From Impatiens glandulifera (lineage: Eukaryota; Streptophyta; Magnoliopsida; Ericales; Balsaminaceae): DNA of 64,000 nt. Below are positions 1 to 11,333 of the stretch, piece by piece (position 1 is the first letter of the stretch; each line of letters starts with the position of its first letter). Under the pieces are notes generated by a model, which was not told the DNA's origin, searched no databases, and worked only from the letters and a program-made list of their open reading frames with translations. The position numbers and the translations under genes were made by a program. The stretch lies in the NCBI RefSeq assembly GCF_907164915.1, contig NC_061864.1, forward strand, positions 11,663,889 through 11,727,888, in the 5' to 3' direction.

Positions 1-1
1 A

Positions 2-76
2 GGCGTCATTCAGTGTCTTGACCATGGAGAAGAGATGCCACAAATCTCAATGAGCAAGAAAAGGAAGAGTGTATAG
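2..76 (+). CDS. Last exon of an unidentified gene (5' part outside window)
   Basis: The frame starting at base 2 is open for 24 codons and ends in TAG at 74-76. The C-terminus is basic and ends KKRKSV. An AT-rich, 3'-UTR-like stretch follows. The family cannot be recognised from so short a piece, and reading it as coding rests only on the open frame at the window edge. Confidence 0.35.
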   Translation, partial: GVIQCLDHGEEMPQISMSKKRKSV

Positions 77-1114
77 TTTTATGTTTTGTCATATGATTTG
101 TGTTAAAAGAATGACTGACTGTGTGAAGGTATTGAAAGTTGGTTAATTAGTTTTTTTTTTCTTCTCTTTTCTGTATATTTCTACTCTCATTCCTTATGTG
201 TCCTTCCTTAACCATAAATTGAAGCTTGAACCAGTTTATATCAAGTTGATATGCTAAGCATCATAAGACACCTGATACTGTAACTATGCCATTCTGATTT
301 CAACAAATAAAACCAAATAGCACATCATATCTCATGGATTAATCTACAATACAATATGAGTTTATCCCTGAAAAAAATTACAACAGAAAAATGGACCAAA
401 TTCCCCCCAAACGACTCAAAACTAGGGCTTTGCTCCTTATAAGCTGCAGCCCCTCGTGCTTGTTGGGGTTAGATGCCTTGATCAACTCTATATGATCCTT
501 TTGCATAAAGACTCTAAACTTCCAGACAAGGTAGAAATTCTTACTTCATAACTCTATTATTAGTATAGGCAGGACTGATAACTCTTGTTTGGCAATAAAA
601 TTGGTCTAACCCAGCAAAACACCCTATATGCAACCTATCAATGGTAATATTGACACTAGAGAGGAACATCCGCAAAAATAATTAAAAAATCAACCCATTC
701 CAGTCTCAATTCATCGATCTCTATAAAAATGAAGCAGGTAACATGGAATGGGTACCTCACGAAGAACAGAGATTAGAATCTTTGGGTCTCTGATTAACAA
801 ATGTGATTCACACTATATAGAGAGAAAGAAAAGTGAGTAAAGTAAACCGAGAAAGATAGATTTTTTCTTCGTATTCAAATGGTGGAGAAATAGGCTTAGC
901 TCCTTTCCTTGATCTGAACAATATTAAACTAACGGACCGACCGGACCCGGATCGAAATTTACCTACGACCCGAGAGATGACGTGGAGACCCGGTTTGCTG
1001 ACGAAAGCTTCTGCGTTTGAGGCCCACCGCCAAACCACGAAATCGCGCGGTGGCCGCTTAAACAATGTAGCCCAAAATGTTAAATTTTTTTTGGCAGTTG
1101 TTTCAGAGAAGAAA
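77..1114. other. Intergenic region and promoter of the 82-aa gene
   Basis: I see no coding exon here. The longer minus-strand frame around 808-1212 has no recognisable motif. An AGCCCA (site II) element at about 1068, roughly 45 bases before the ATG at 1115, fits a housekeeping-type promoter for the downstream gene. Confidence 0.4.
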
Positions 1115-1704
1115 ATGGGTTCGTCTATGGAGAGACTCCGCAGATCCCTGCCCTTCTCTCGTTTGTTCAGGTGCACCTTTCTTTCACTATTATAATATCT
1201 ATCTTCTTTCATATGTAAAGTGTTGTGCTACATTTGTTAATGAATTTTGTGTCTAGTAAAAGTTTGAGCTCCTAGTGTTTTTTCTGATAAACTTGTTGAT
1301 TTAACTGAGAATGATAGTATTTGCGATCTTTTGTTTCTGACTTTAAAGGTTTACAGAGGTAATCTTAGTGGGTATATGCTGGATCGGGAAATAACCGATC
1401 TTACAGAGCGAACACCCAATATTGATTCTTCCCCCTTTACTTTTCTTTCTATGTTCATCGACTCCTTGTTTTTCAGAAACTCAACAGAACTAGTATGATG
1501 TGCATTTTCAGACAATTAGAGAATGAGGTGGAGACTGTTATAAACGTACTACAACCTGGACCATTGGGAATTGTTGAACACAAGTTCACTGAACAGGAGA
1601 TACAGCAGGCAAAGATTACAGTTAAGAGAGCAGTGAAGAACTGGAATATGAATGCTAAACTTGAGGGGAATGGTGGCATCTTGGAAGGCTATATTCACAA
1701 ATGA
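1115..1704 (+). CDS. Small conserved plant protein, 82 aa, function unknown
   Basis: Two exons, 1115-1170 and 1512-1704, join in phase 2 across a GT-AG intron to give 82 residues. The start MGSSMERLRRSLPFSRLFR is arginine- and serine-rich and could be an organelle-targeting or membrane-association segment. The rest is hydrophilic and probably helical (QLENEVETVINVLQPG, then EHKFTEQEIQQAKITVKRAV) and ends LEGYIHK. It resembles small uncharacterised plant proteins, but I assign no function. The exon 1 ATG was chosen because the downstream ATG at 1498 lies inside the intron. An in-frame ATG four codons later is an alternative start. Confidence 0.7.
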
Positions 1705-4145
1705 TGGAATAGATTCAGAAGGGTTGTGTTGTATTTCACTTTATTTGAATTCATTGACATTCTACTAAGAAGTTAGAACTATGCATGTTTGAATAAATTA
1801 CATCCAGTTTTCTATCATGGTGTATATAGATGAGAGTTCCCAGGGTAGCTGCTATTTTGGCTTCATTCTCACAAGCTGTATCACATACTTTATTAGAATA
1901 CAATTTTTCTTGAACATCATAAAGATAACTACAGTAGAATCCAATTGTCTATCACCCTATTTGAAATTTACATGTGGTGCTATGAATAAGTTTTTATTCT
2001 ACATAAAACTCTTAACAGGTGCAGGGGAAAAACTCCTCAATATCAGTTTTCAACATGTTACTACTTGTTATGTGAAGGATAACCAAGGATATTTTGCATC
2101 TTGTTGTTATCTGAAGATCGCTAGCTTACTTTGCTCTGTTAAGGTTTACAACATACCTAGTGTTTGTCTGTTTGATTTGTAGAGTTGCTGATTGCTATAA
2201 AGCTATGATCATGACCAAGAAATTCAAAAGTAAGACTTGTTTTGTTTCAGATGGGGTGGGGAAGTCATTGATCTGTAAAGATCAATGTCCTTAATGGAAT
2301 TACATCAACTTGGCTCGTGAAGCTGTTGGCTTATTAAACAATAGTTTCTGTTTTGTCTGCTTGTTAAGGTCTCAAGTTCCTTTGTATATGTATAACTAAT
2401 TTCATTTGGGAAAATTACTAATTTCTTGAATACTAGGGCAAGCTATGCTGACGTTTCTTATTATGTACCTTATTTTTATGTTTTTTGAGTTTGCACAAAT
2501 CCAATTAACAGATTTCAAAATGAATTGATATGTTTATTAGCCAAAAAAGGATGACAACAGAACTCTGTTCTCGTTGGCTATCTTTCACAAGCAGTTGTTC
2601 ACCTTCCTCTCTTTAACTACTATCAGGAAAGAGTGAAATTTTATGATCTTTATCATCTTCCCACCTTTGTCAAGAAATTTTATGATGGGTAATCTAATCT
2701 GCTACAAGGTAAAGAAGTCCATAGCTCAGAGGCGTCAGTGTATGGGTATTTTGTTGTCCTAATTTATTATCTTTCAATACCCACATGTAGATCTGTTTCA
2801 GTAATTGCTCTACGTTCATTCTAACACTAATAATTGCTCCTTATACTTTTTTAGTCAATGATAATCGGGGAGACAACAAATGATCGTTATGAAAATTGTA
2901 GTGTTTTTACTCTGATGAAGAAATGGAAGGGCGTTTCCATCCTTTATGTTAATTAAGGATATATCAGTTTTTTTAATATTTCTTTATTGAATGTAACAGA
3001 TGATCAAGGGTCATGATAATTCACACATATTGAATTCTCTTTAAAATAACATAGCTATCTCTTTATGGGTATCCATGAGGAGGAGGTACAGGATTCTTGC
3101 ATATCAAAAACACATCAGCTGACATCAGATTTGCATTTTTAGATTCCTTTAGAGTATTGCATTCTCTCCCATCCTTTTATCTCTTATATGCTATTAAGCT
3201 ATTGAACTATTAATAGTATGACCTCTTTTCTTAAATATTCAATTTTATTAACCTGGGTCCTGATAAAAAAATTATTTGTAAACTGACACCAAAACAAAAT
3301 GATTGTATTGTTGATGCTCATATTACAATTTAACTGCTTCTACTATAATAACATTCTAATCCTTATACTTTCACAAGACTAATCCATGATAAGTTTATGT
3401 GCATTCAGTGCTTTCATTTGTTCATGCACTTTCTCTAGATTCTTGTAATTATTTTCATTCTGACAGGTACTATCCATGTCAAGTGGAATAAAATAGATAA
3501 ACTCTTTGTCTTGTTTTTCACCTCAATTAATTGCTATGGCAACTAAATTCATCAATCAGTGAAGGAGAAGGAACAAAATTGGAGAAAAGAAGAGAACATA
3601 GAATAATGTGTGTATCAAACTTTTTTCACCTTTAATTTGTTTTTCATATCGAGATTGTCTTGAGCTCTTCGATAGAGGAAAGGGACAAGATCTTTGATGT
3701 GATATCAATATTATGCAATAGACAAAGCCAAGAATATTGTCATGAGGTTGACTCTACAAGATTCTGATCAATCATGTGCACGTATCATGACTGGTGCATG
3801 CATGTTTAGCTTACTCTTTCCAAATTAATATTAATATTTCTTTCCGAAAGTTGTCTTCTAGGCTGATGTGTTTACACAAGATTAGAAGAGAATATATCCT
3901 TCCTAGCACCTATCCACACTCTTAATTATATTAGTTATAAAGTCAAGACTGTTCAGGTGTACGGAAACAACAGCAAATATGGATAATTGATTGTAGACTA
4001 CGCGCCTACTTGTTTAAAACATGATGAGTCACCATAAAGCAAATCATTAGGCCAGTTTTTCTTATCCAAAGAAATATCTTTATGAGGTTCACTTTTTCTG
4101 GTTTTCATTCAAACAAATCCATCCCACACTTCTTCCAACTGCACC
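1705..4145. other. Intergenic, no gene seen
   Basis: About 2.4 kb of AT-rich DNA. The open frame at 1817-2182 on the plus strand has no family features and is likely 3'-UTR or intergenic. A GCN4/AP-1-like TGAGTCA at about 4026 and general promoter sequence of the first glutaredoxin lie at the right end. Confidence 0.4.
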
Positions 4146-4153
4146 TATAAATA
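4146..4153 (+). promoter_or_regulatory. TATA box of glutaredoxin gene 1
   Basis: TATAAATA lies 114 bases upstream of the ATG at 4267, a normal spacing for a plant core promoter with a leader of about 80 bases. Confidence 0.65.
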
Positions 4154-4266
4154 TGGGGTGATGAAAGGCTAGAGTCACCAAAGACAGACCAACACAATAT
4201 TTTACTTTGTGCTTTTATTACTTGTATTAATTTTCAAGTAGTTATTGTAATCTATAAGCTTATAGC

Positions 4267-4572
4267 ATGGATAAGATTAAAGAGTTGGCATCAAGGAAGG
4301 CTGCAGTGATCATTACCAAGAGCTCTTGTTTTATGTGCTATAGTATTAAGACACTGTTTTATGAAATGGGTGCAAGTCCTGAAATCTATGAACTTGACAA
4401 AGAGGAAGGTGGGAGGGAAATAGAACGAGCCCTAAGGATGCTAGGATGTACCTCTGTCCCAGCTGTGTTTATTGGTGGTAAATTTATTGGGTCAGCTAAG
4501 GATGTCATCTCTCACCATGTTGACACCTCTCTCAAGCAAATGCTTATTGATGCCAAAGCTATTTGGTTCTAG
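4267..4572 (+). CDS. CC-type (ROXY) glutaredoxin with CFMC active site
   Basis: An intronless 101-residue glutaredoxin of the land-plant CC class, small proteins that work with TGA bZIP factors in transcriptional repression and stress or nitrogen signalling. The active site KSSCFMC has Cys21 and Cys24. In the usual CCMC/CCLC/CCMS motif the second residue is also Cys, but here it is Phe22, leaving a plain CxxC. The glutathione-binding elements are present: SVPAVFIGG (the TVP equivalent) and GSAKDV. The C-terminus is AKAIWF where many members end ALWL/ALWV, the motif that recruits TGA factors, so partner binding may be altered. A second CC-type gene lies 2.5 kb downstream on the same strand. 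Single-exon structure and length fit the family. Confidence 0.93.
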   Translation: MDKIKELASRKAAVIITKSSCFMCYSIKTLFYEMGASPEIYELDKEEGGREIERALRMLGCTSVPAVFIGGKFIGSAKDVISHHVDTSLKQMLIDAKAIWF

Positions 4573-6450
4573 TTGTAGTTAAACCTTTTGGTTCACTTGT
4601 AATTAGATTCCATCTAGGTTAGCATGAAACAATATCCGGTACCATGTTAAAATAACACGGTATCAAACGGGTTGTTCTTTCTTCCAAGTTTAGTGACTGG
4701 GTTTGTTGAAGAGGTCATTTTGGGGAAGGACAACCATGTAATAACTGTTTTTTTCTTTCTTGTACCATGTATTTTGGAAACTGAAAAGTAAAAAGGGAAA
4801 TACAAAAATGTATATCTTTTTTTACATGTTTTGCCATCTTACAAATTTTCTGTTCATTTTATTTGTCTTTGGTGAATTGGGAAAAAAAAAGGGATTTTCT
4901 AGCTTTTTCTGTTTTCGTTTTTACTCATCCTGCGTTTCAACAGAAAAGAGTTGATGTATTTTGAAGTTCTTTGTAGTGTTAATTTTCTTAAGAATTTACT
5001 ATATGAAAAATACCTCCCTTACTTTTTTATTGAAAAATACTTAGAATTAACTCTATTGAACACCCCTGCAGCAAGCTAAACTCAGGAGGCAAGGCGAAGA
5101 AAGAAAAGAAAAATATGATTTCCTTTGGAGAGAAAGATAACTGCTTGATTTATAATACATTAGGTGCCAAATGAGTCAGTTTGTAAAGTGCATATAATTA
5201 ATTTCCATTTGAAATATCTCCTTGACTAGAAAAACCTCAATTTGTGTAACTTTCTTGTTGTCAGGCTTGAGTTCTCAACAAGTGAATATAGTCCAGAACT
5301 CCATTTGGTTTCATCCTAGTCATGGATAATTCACCAGATATCGGGTCCCTAAGCAGTGAAGATATACTACTGTCTAGTTACAATGGAATGCTACATCTGG
5401 ATCATTGTGTAATTGCCACTACTTATCAGTATTTTACCAGAAGAAAGGTTTTTTGTTTTTCCTACGTTCACTTGCTACAGCCACATGTTATTGAATATTA
5501 AAGGAACAAAAGGTGACCATCATGCATGTCATGGAAAGCTGTTCCAATTGCTGAGTAGACTTATCGGGGCTATGATAATAACGGAAAGGAGATGCGAGAA
5601 ACTTCTTGTTTCTTCGACCCAATTATTCCTCCATATAAAAAGAGAAGCAGTTTTTGGTCCACAAGGGTTCCCATGAAGCCACTATGAGGTAAGTAGGACA
5701 TTATTGTTTATGTAGAATTTGGCTATAAGGGGATAGGTCCTACTTATTATATGTGATATGAAATAACAGCTTATTCCAATCTCCAATGATGTCTTGATTC
5801 TTCAAGTTGCATCATAATTATTGATTGGTTTGTTGAAATTATGATTTAGCTTGTGAAATTTGAAAACAATTATTTCATCTTTATATTTAATATATGTATA
5901 TATATTATATGGCTACTCAAATTCAAATCTTATTCATGGATGGCTTTAACATGCAACATATGCATAAGGATAGGAATGTGATAGGTTCATTGACAATAGG
6001 TATCAATGACATGGTGTTACATATTCTTATGGGAAAAATGGCATAAAAAAATCTTTCTCAAAAGGGGTAAATATAAAACGACAAATATACCCATGAACTT
6101 CATTGTATTAATTGCAAAATTGCCCAATTTCATTAACAGAAAGAAGGAAGAAGAGAAATTGTAATAGTTGGGCAATGTTTAACAAGGAAGAAGGGTATAT
6201 TTGTCCATTTTTTAGAAAGCTCGTGTATAAACTAAAAGTACCCTTTTGTGGATTTTATAATTGGGGAAGATTGTTTCCAATATGTTTTATGGTTATAGAT
6301 TTCATCTTGAAGTTTAGACACATGCAAATTCTTGATTCATGTATTCAATAAAAGATTATATCTTTTATATTTTTGAAAATGTAAAATTTTGCAATGGGCC
6401 TGCAATAGCATCTTCTATCATAACTGTTTTTACAATTCAGATCAGAGCTG

Positions 6451-6522
<72 letters not shown>

Positions 6523-6981
6523 ATGCCTCCTATGCTCAGTCATGGGAAGGAATATAGTAAAGTTTGTGGGGCTCAGCAAGAGAGATAATGAAAATCACCG
6601 AAAGCATTACAACTTTGGGATCTCTCTTGCACAGAATATTTATGTTGGTGATCAGAGAATCCATCTGTCAATCTCACCTTTGGCAGAGTTTTCTTGAAGA
6701 CTCACAAAATAACAATAAACCCTGACAATTGAACGAACAGAACAAATGGTGCCACCCTACACTCTGTGCTTACGCGTGTTCCCTGGACTGTGTTGGACCA
6801 TCGGATCTCTTTGTTGGTCAAGCTATGAAGAAGATTATGAGAGGATTGAATGAATGCAGTCCGTAGATCAAAGGTGTTGAGAGATCTGTCTGGAATACTT
6901 ATCTTGGAATTTGTTCAGTGTTTTGTGGAACAAACTCACCCGTCATGCAAAAGTGGCATCTAAATAAAGTTCAGCCAGTTT
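4573..6981. other. Intergenic between the two glutaredoxin genes
   Basis: No convincing gene. The region holds the 3' end of glutaredoxin 1, a long AT dinucleotide tract and promoter sequence of glutaredoxin 2. The open frames at 5413-5676 and 6112-6351 have no family features. Confidence 0.4.
6453..6514. repeat. (AT)n microsatellite
   Basis: About 31 uninterrupted AT dinucleotides. It is likely length-polymorphic. Confidence 0.97.
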
Positions 6982-6989
6982 TATAAATA
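6982..6989 (+). promoter_or_regulatory. TATA box of glutaredoxin gene 2
   Basis: TATAAATA sits 121 bases upstream of the ATG at 7110, closely matching the spacing in the first glutaredoxin gene. This fits a shared origin by duplication. Confidence 0.65.
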
Positions 6990-7109
6990 GAGTAGGAAAA
7001 CGCAAGCTGATTTTCAAATAACAATTGACTTGTTATTTTTTCCTTAAGCAGAGTCCTCCTTATCATCATCATCATCATCCTCCTCCCCAATCCCCTTGGA
7101 CTAAGCTTG

Positions 7110-7406
7110 ATGGAAAAGATAAAGAGTCTGGCATCAGAAAAAGGGGTGGTGATCTTCAGTAAGAGTAGCTGTTGTATGTGTTATTCAGTTGCTGTCCTGT
7201 TTAATGACCTTGGAGTGAGGCCTGCAGTCCACGAGATAGACCATGACCCTGAAGGAAGGGAGATGGAGAGGGCCCTGGTGAAGCTCGGTTGCAGTGGGGC
7301 CGTGCCAGCAGTTTTCATAGACGGAAAGTTTGTGGGCTCGACTCAGGAAATCTTGTCCCTTCATCTCAGTGGCTCTCTCATGCCACTATTGAAGCTATAT
7401 GTTTGA
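7110..7406 (+). CDS. CC-type (ROXY) glutaredoxin with CCMC active site
   Basis: An intronless 98-residue CC-type glutaredoxin. The start is ATG 7110; the codon before it is TTG, so a longer start is not credible. The canonical CC motif KSSCCMC gives Cys21, Cys22 and Cys24, followed by GAVPAVFIDGKFVGS for glutathione binding. The protein stops at MPLLKLYV and lacks the terminal ALWL-type tail that many members use with TGA factors. It aligns along its length with the neighbour at 4267-4572 (same ExGREMERAL block and same start), but the two have diverged clearly, so this is an old tandem pair. The expected role is a nuclear or cytosolic redox or co-repressor function. Confidence 0.94.
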   Translation: MEKIKSLASEKGVVIFSKSSCCMCYSVAVLFNDLGVRPAVHEIDHDPEGREMERALVKLGCSGAVPAVFIDGKFVGSTQEILSLHLSGSLMPLLKLYV

Positions 7407-9425
7407 ATTTTAACTAGCAAATAATTATTAGGGGACTGAGAATAAGCTTTATATATATCTATATATGTATGTATTATCAGACTCTCCACTTCTTCTTATG
7501 CTTAGTGTTTATTACCACCATCACCACCCTGATTAAGACAAAAGAATCTGTGTCTTATTATTGCCTATGTGTTAATGAAATCAGGTTTATTATATAATAT
7601 ACTATGGTTGGTTACCTTGTACTTGTGTATTTTTCTTCCTTTTTTTTCAATTTGTTTTCAGCTTTATTGTATACTTATTTTACCCATATCGGAATTGCTT
7701 AGGGAACTACTCATTTATCCGATATCCACGCGTAGTATGTTGTATTGTATTATGTTGAGTGGTTGTCTCTTTTACTCTATTTGGTATTTATGTGTATGTT
7801 GTTACAAAATAGATTCATACTTTGAGGATCTTGATTTTAATTATTGTTAAATATCTTGTATATGTTATTTTTAGATTCAATCTAATCTAGGCTTAGTCAA
7901 AATTTAAATATATTTAAGTATCAACTAATATTGTAATATTCTTATTCAGTAGTTATTCTAATCAACTATGTATATGGAGAAATAAACTTACTCAAAATAA
8001 GAAATTTAATTAATTTGTTTGGGACAACATTGTAATAGTGTTCTTTCTTCATCAACAAATGGAGATTTTTGAATGTAAAAGAGTCGGGCAGGGATAGTGG
8101 CTACCTTTGAAGAAAGTTGAATAAAAAGTGTTACAAATTATTCTGCATTCATGGATTCCTCCTCTCCTTTTATTATTCCATGTATAGACAGAGAGAGAGG
8201 TATCATATTCCTCTCCTTTTATTTCTTTATATAATATACGTGAAGATATATTTATTTTTATAAAAAGAAAATAAACTTTCAATAGATATTTTTTTTTGGT
8301 TGTGGTTGTTTCAATTAAAGTATATCATTTCTCTCTTCACCTTTTATATTTGAGTTTGTGTTCATTCAGTTTTGCATATTGTTTAGCGGTTAACTCGTTA
8401 TTTATATTTGAGTTGATGTTATATTTTATTCGATGCAACATTCTATGTAACTTAATTATATTGGTTAGGGTGTTCATCGATTCGATTTTCGGGTTATTCA
8501 AGTTCTTTAGTTCGGGTTCTTCAATTCATTTTAGTCAATTTAAAAATCGAACCAAATTCAAATCAATTTTAATAAATTCGAACCGAATTCTAATTTAATT
8601 TTCGCTTTTTAATATATTATATAATATAATAAAATATATAATTAAAATAAATAATAATAATAAATTAATTTTTAATTTGGTTTTCGAGTTGAAACTCAAT
8701 TAAAAAACAAACTAAAAATTGTATTTAAATTCGAATTGGTTTAAATTTTGATTCGAAAACTGAAAATAAAATTCGAACTTGGTGAATATAATTTTAATTG
8801 AATATTCGGTTTAAACTAAATATTGAACAATACCTTAGTATTTGTCCGTAAAATTTTCGTGGTGTACTACTATAGTCTATATACGTGTTTTTTTATTATA
8901 TACACTATTTTTTCTTAGTTATAAAAGGATAATAATTTTATATTTGAAGTTTTTTATTTTATTTTCAAATTATTTTTTTCAGATATTCTCTTATAAGTAT
9001 GTATCTTTCTAATAATTGCATGAATTTCTCATTAGTTGGTCATAGGTCTAATATAGTTATTAATCCTTTCTATGATATTTTTTTATGTTGCAATAATAGA
9101 TAATTTCATTATTGTTCCTAATATTTGATAGAAAATTTACTCATACAATTTAATTTATTTGTTCTGTCTTCTCATTATTCTAGTCATAGAATTCAAATGA
9201 TTTTGTTTGTAGAATGATATTCAATAAATTATACGAATGCTTTGATTCTCAATTATTATTTTAAATTTTATAAATTTAGCTATATTTCAGTTGTTTTAAT
9301 TATTTTTATTTAAACAAGTGAGAATTAATTTCTTATTAAAAAGTAATAATAATAAATTAATAGAATTTATATTTATAAATTTATTTAAAACTTAAATTTT
9401 GTAACTAGAGATTTGAGTCATTTAG
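7407..9425. other. Intergenic, AT-rich, with a MITE-like insertion
   Basis: No gene seen. The open frames at 7569-7850, 8052-8282 and 8296-8598 are low-complexity or fall in repeat sequence. A small inverted-repeat element is listed separately at 8466-8837. Confidence 0.4.
8466..8837. mobile_element. MITE-like element with short terminal inverted repeats
   Basis: The left end reads TAGGGTGTTCATCGATTCG. The right end, reversed, reads TAAGGTATTGTTCAATATTT, giving a shared, imperfect TAGGGT/TTCA terminus. The inside is rich in TTCGGTTT and AAACCGAA type motifs in both orientations, as in common plant non-autonomous DNA elements. I could not find a clear target-site duplication. Confidence 0.45.
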
Positions 9426-9509
9426 GGCCTATGAAATGAGCCCATTCATTATTTTTAATACATGGGCTGATCTGTTTAAAATATCACTCGGCCTTAATAG
9501 ATAAATAAA

Positions 9510-9548
<39 letters not shown>

Positions 9549-9625
9549 TTAATCTGATTTGATCTCTCTATCTGTGTGCAATTTTCAGTCACCATAAACA
9601 GTTCACTTCCAAGATTAGGGTTTGA
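9426..9625 (+). promoter_or_regulatory. Site II plus telo-box promoter of the FYV7-type gene
   Basis: Two site II type elements (AGCCCA at 9439-9444 and TGGGCT at 9463-9468) and a telo-box TTAGGGTTT at 9615-9623 precede the ATG at 9670. This pairing is known from plant promoters of ribosomal-protein and ribosome-biogenesis genes and suits the encoded rRNA-processing factor. Confidence 0.6.
9511..9548. repeat. (ATT)n microsatellite
   Basis: About 12 ATT units in the upstream region of the FYV7-type gene. Confidence 0.95.
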
Positions 9626-9669
9626 ATATCTTTGCGACGATTGATTTTTCTTTGTTATTAGTATTCGTT

Positions 9670-11333
9670 ATGAAGCGCCATCTCACCGAAGATAATGCTA
9701 CTGGAAACAGACAGACAAACAAGCATCCTGGAACGATGAATCAGAAGATGAAGAAAAACCTAAAGAGGATGGGAGGAGGAGGTCTCTCTCTTGAAGCCTT
9801 CGTCAATGCCAAATCCAGGAATGATCAATACAACCCTTCTCTAATCAGTGAGTTTCAAAGCTTTATAATCTCTTGAATTTGATCGTAACTCTACTGTGGC
9901 AAGACTTGGTTACCCTGTGCATTAATTTAACTGCTTGTACGCCTCCATGCATATTATGATCAAGCTGTATCTTTCTGAAATTGATCAATTTATAAGGTGA
10001 ATCCCAGAAGCTTTTGTTCAAGTAAATAATGGACTTCAAGATTATTCTATTCATGATTCTATACTTTAGCTTGATTAGGAGCTTATTAACAATTTGAATT
10101 CTAACTTTTTAGTAGAATGAGACTACAAGGTGAGTATGGGTGGAATTTTTCACTATAAAATCCGGGTGCTAAACTAATTAAGGCTGCATTATCTGGCTGT
10201 TACCGGACTATGTAGTCTTGGCAAGCTTTAAATGCATTGTGTTACACAATTAAAATGTTTGAAAATCACTTGGCTTACAGCTACCATGACATATCATTAC
10301 TCATTACTAGTGTTACATTCCTTTCATTCGGTTTTAGGCACATAATTTTTTTAAGCAGTAGCTTTGTTCAGGCATAAAAAAGAAGATATTAATAGTACAA
10401 AAGCATTTACATGTAGTAAGCACTTCTTCATTATGTAGCTTTCTTTTCTCCATATTAACTTGATTCTGTGATTATTAGTTAAAAGTTAAAACATTGTCTA
10501 ATCTAAGAGTAGAGCAAAATTTAAGATTCTGAAAAAAAAAAATGGTTGTTGTTAGATCAGTCCTCAATTTTATCCAGACAGCCCTATTTGTCTGAAATGA
10601 TTTTTCTTTTCAAAAAAATCTTTAGTTTTATGTCAAACCAACAAGTAGTTTGAAGTACTGATGTTGAATATGTCACCCAATAATGTCCAAAGACAGGAGA
10701 GAAAGAAGATAGATGTTGTAAAAACATGATAGTTTGTTCTTATAAGTACTTTTGCCCAACAAATCATTTCTTGATCAGTTAATTTATCTCATTTTATATT
10801 TGCCCTTCCATTTTTGTTTTTTTTAAACCAGAGAAGCAAAGAGAATTCTATAAAAATGCGAAATGTATACGCAAATATAAGAAACTGAAGCAACAAGACC
10901 CGCAGAATGATCCATCTGCATCTATATCAAAAATGGAGGTAAGGATTCTTTCAACCCCTTGGACCAACCAACTGTTACCATCTGTTCATAGCTTTCCTTT
11001 GTTTGATGTTGATGTCCTTAGAACTTGGTTATACCACACGAACAACATGAAGAAAAATTGGAGGAAGCTAGTAAACCTTACCAGAAGAACAGGAAGAACA
11101 GAAAGAGCGAAAGGAGCTTGAATGAATTGTATGAGAGGAAGCGTGAGGAAGATGAAAAGGCCAAAGCTGAAATGGAGGCAATTGTTAAAGCAAAGAGGGA
11201 AGGAAGGGAAAGAGCTGAGTCCCGTAGAAAAGATTTGAAAGAGAAAATGCTGAAGAAAACAAAGTCCGGGCAGCCAGTGATGAAGTATAGAATTGAGCAT
11301 ATGTTAGAATCGATCAAAGCATCAACTAGTTAG
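9670..11333 (+). CDS. FYV7: rRNA-processing protein FYV7/TAP26 family
   Basis: Three exons, 9670-9847, 10832-10938 and 11022-11333, splice in frame to 198 residues. FYV7 in yeast is a nucleolar factor for 18S rRNA maturation in the small-subunit processome; TAP26 is the animal relative. The sequence begins MKRHLTEDNATGNR, then has a basic KNLKRMGGGGLSLEAF block. Exon 2 gives QREFYKNAKCIRKYKKLKQQ. A long charged coiled-coil-like region follows (about residues 105-180, rich in Glu, Lys and Arg). The family signature GQPVMKYRIEHMLESI closes the protein. The TTG at 11025 is not a start but lies inside exon 3. The promoter has site II and telo-box elements like other ribosome-biogenesis genes. Confidence 0.85.

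Noticed and set aside
808..1212. 134-codon minus-strand frame opposite the 82-aa gene
   Set aside because: Overlaps the promoter and exon 1 of the plus-strand gene, has no family features, and its composition looks like antisense sequence.
6339..6557. Frame with a run of Tyr-Ile repeats
   Set aside because: Translation of the (AT)n microsatellite.
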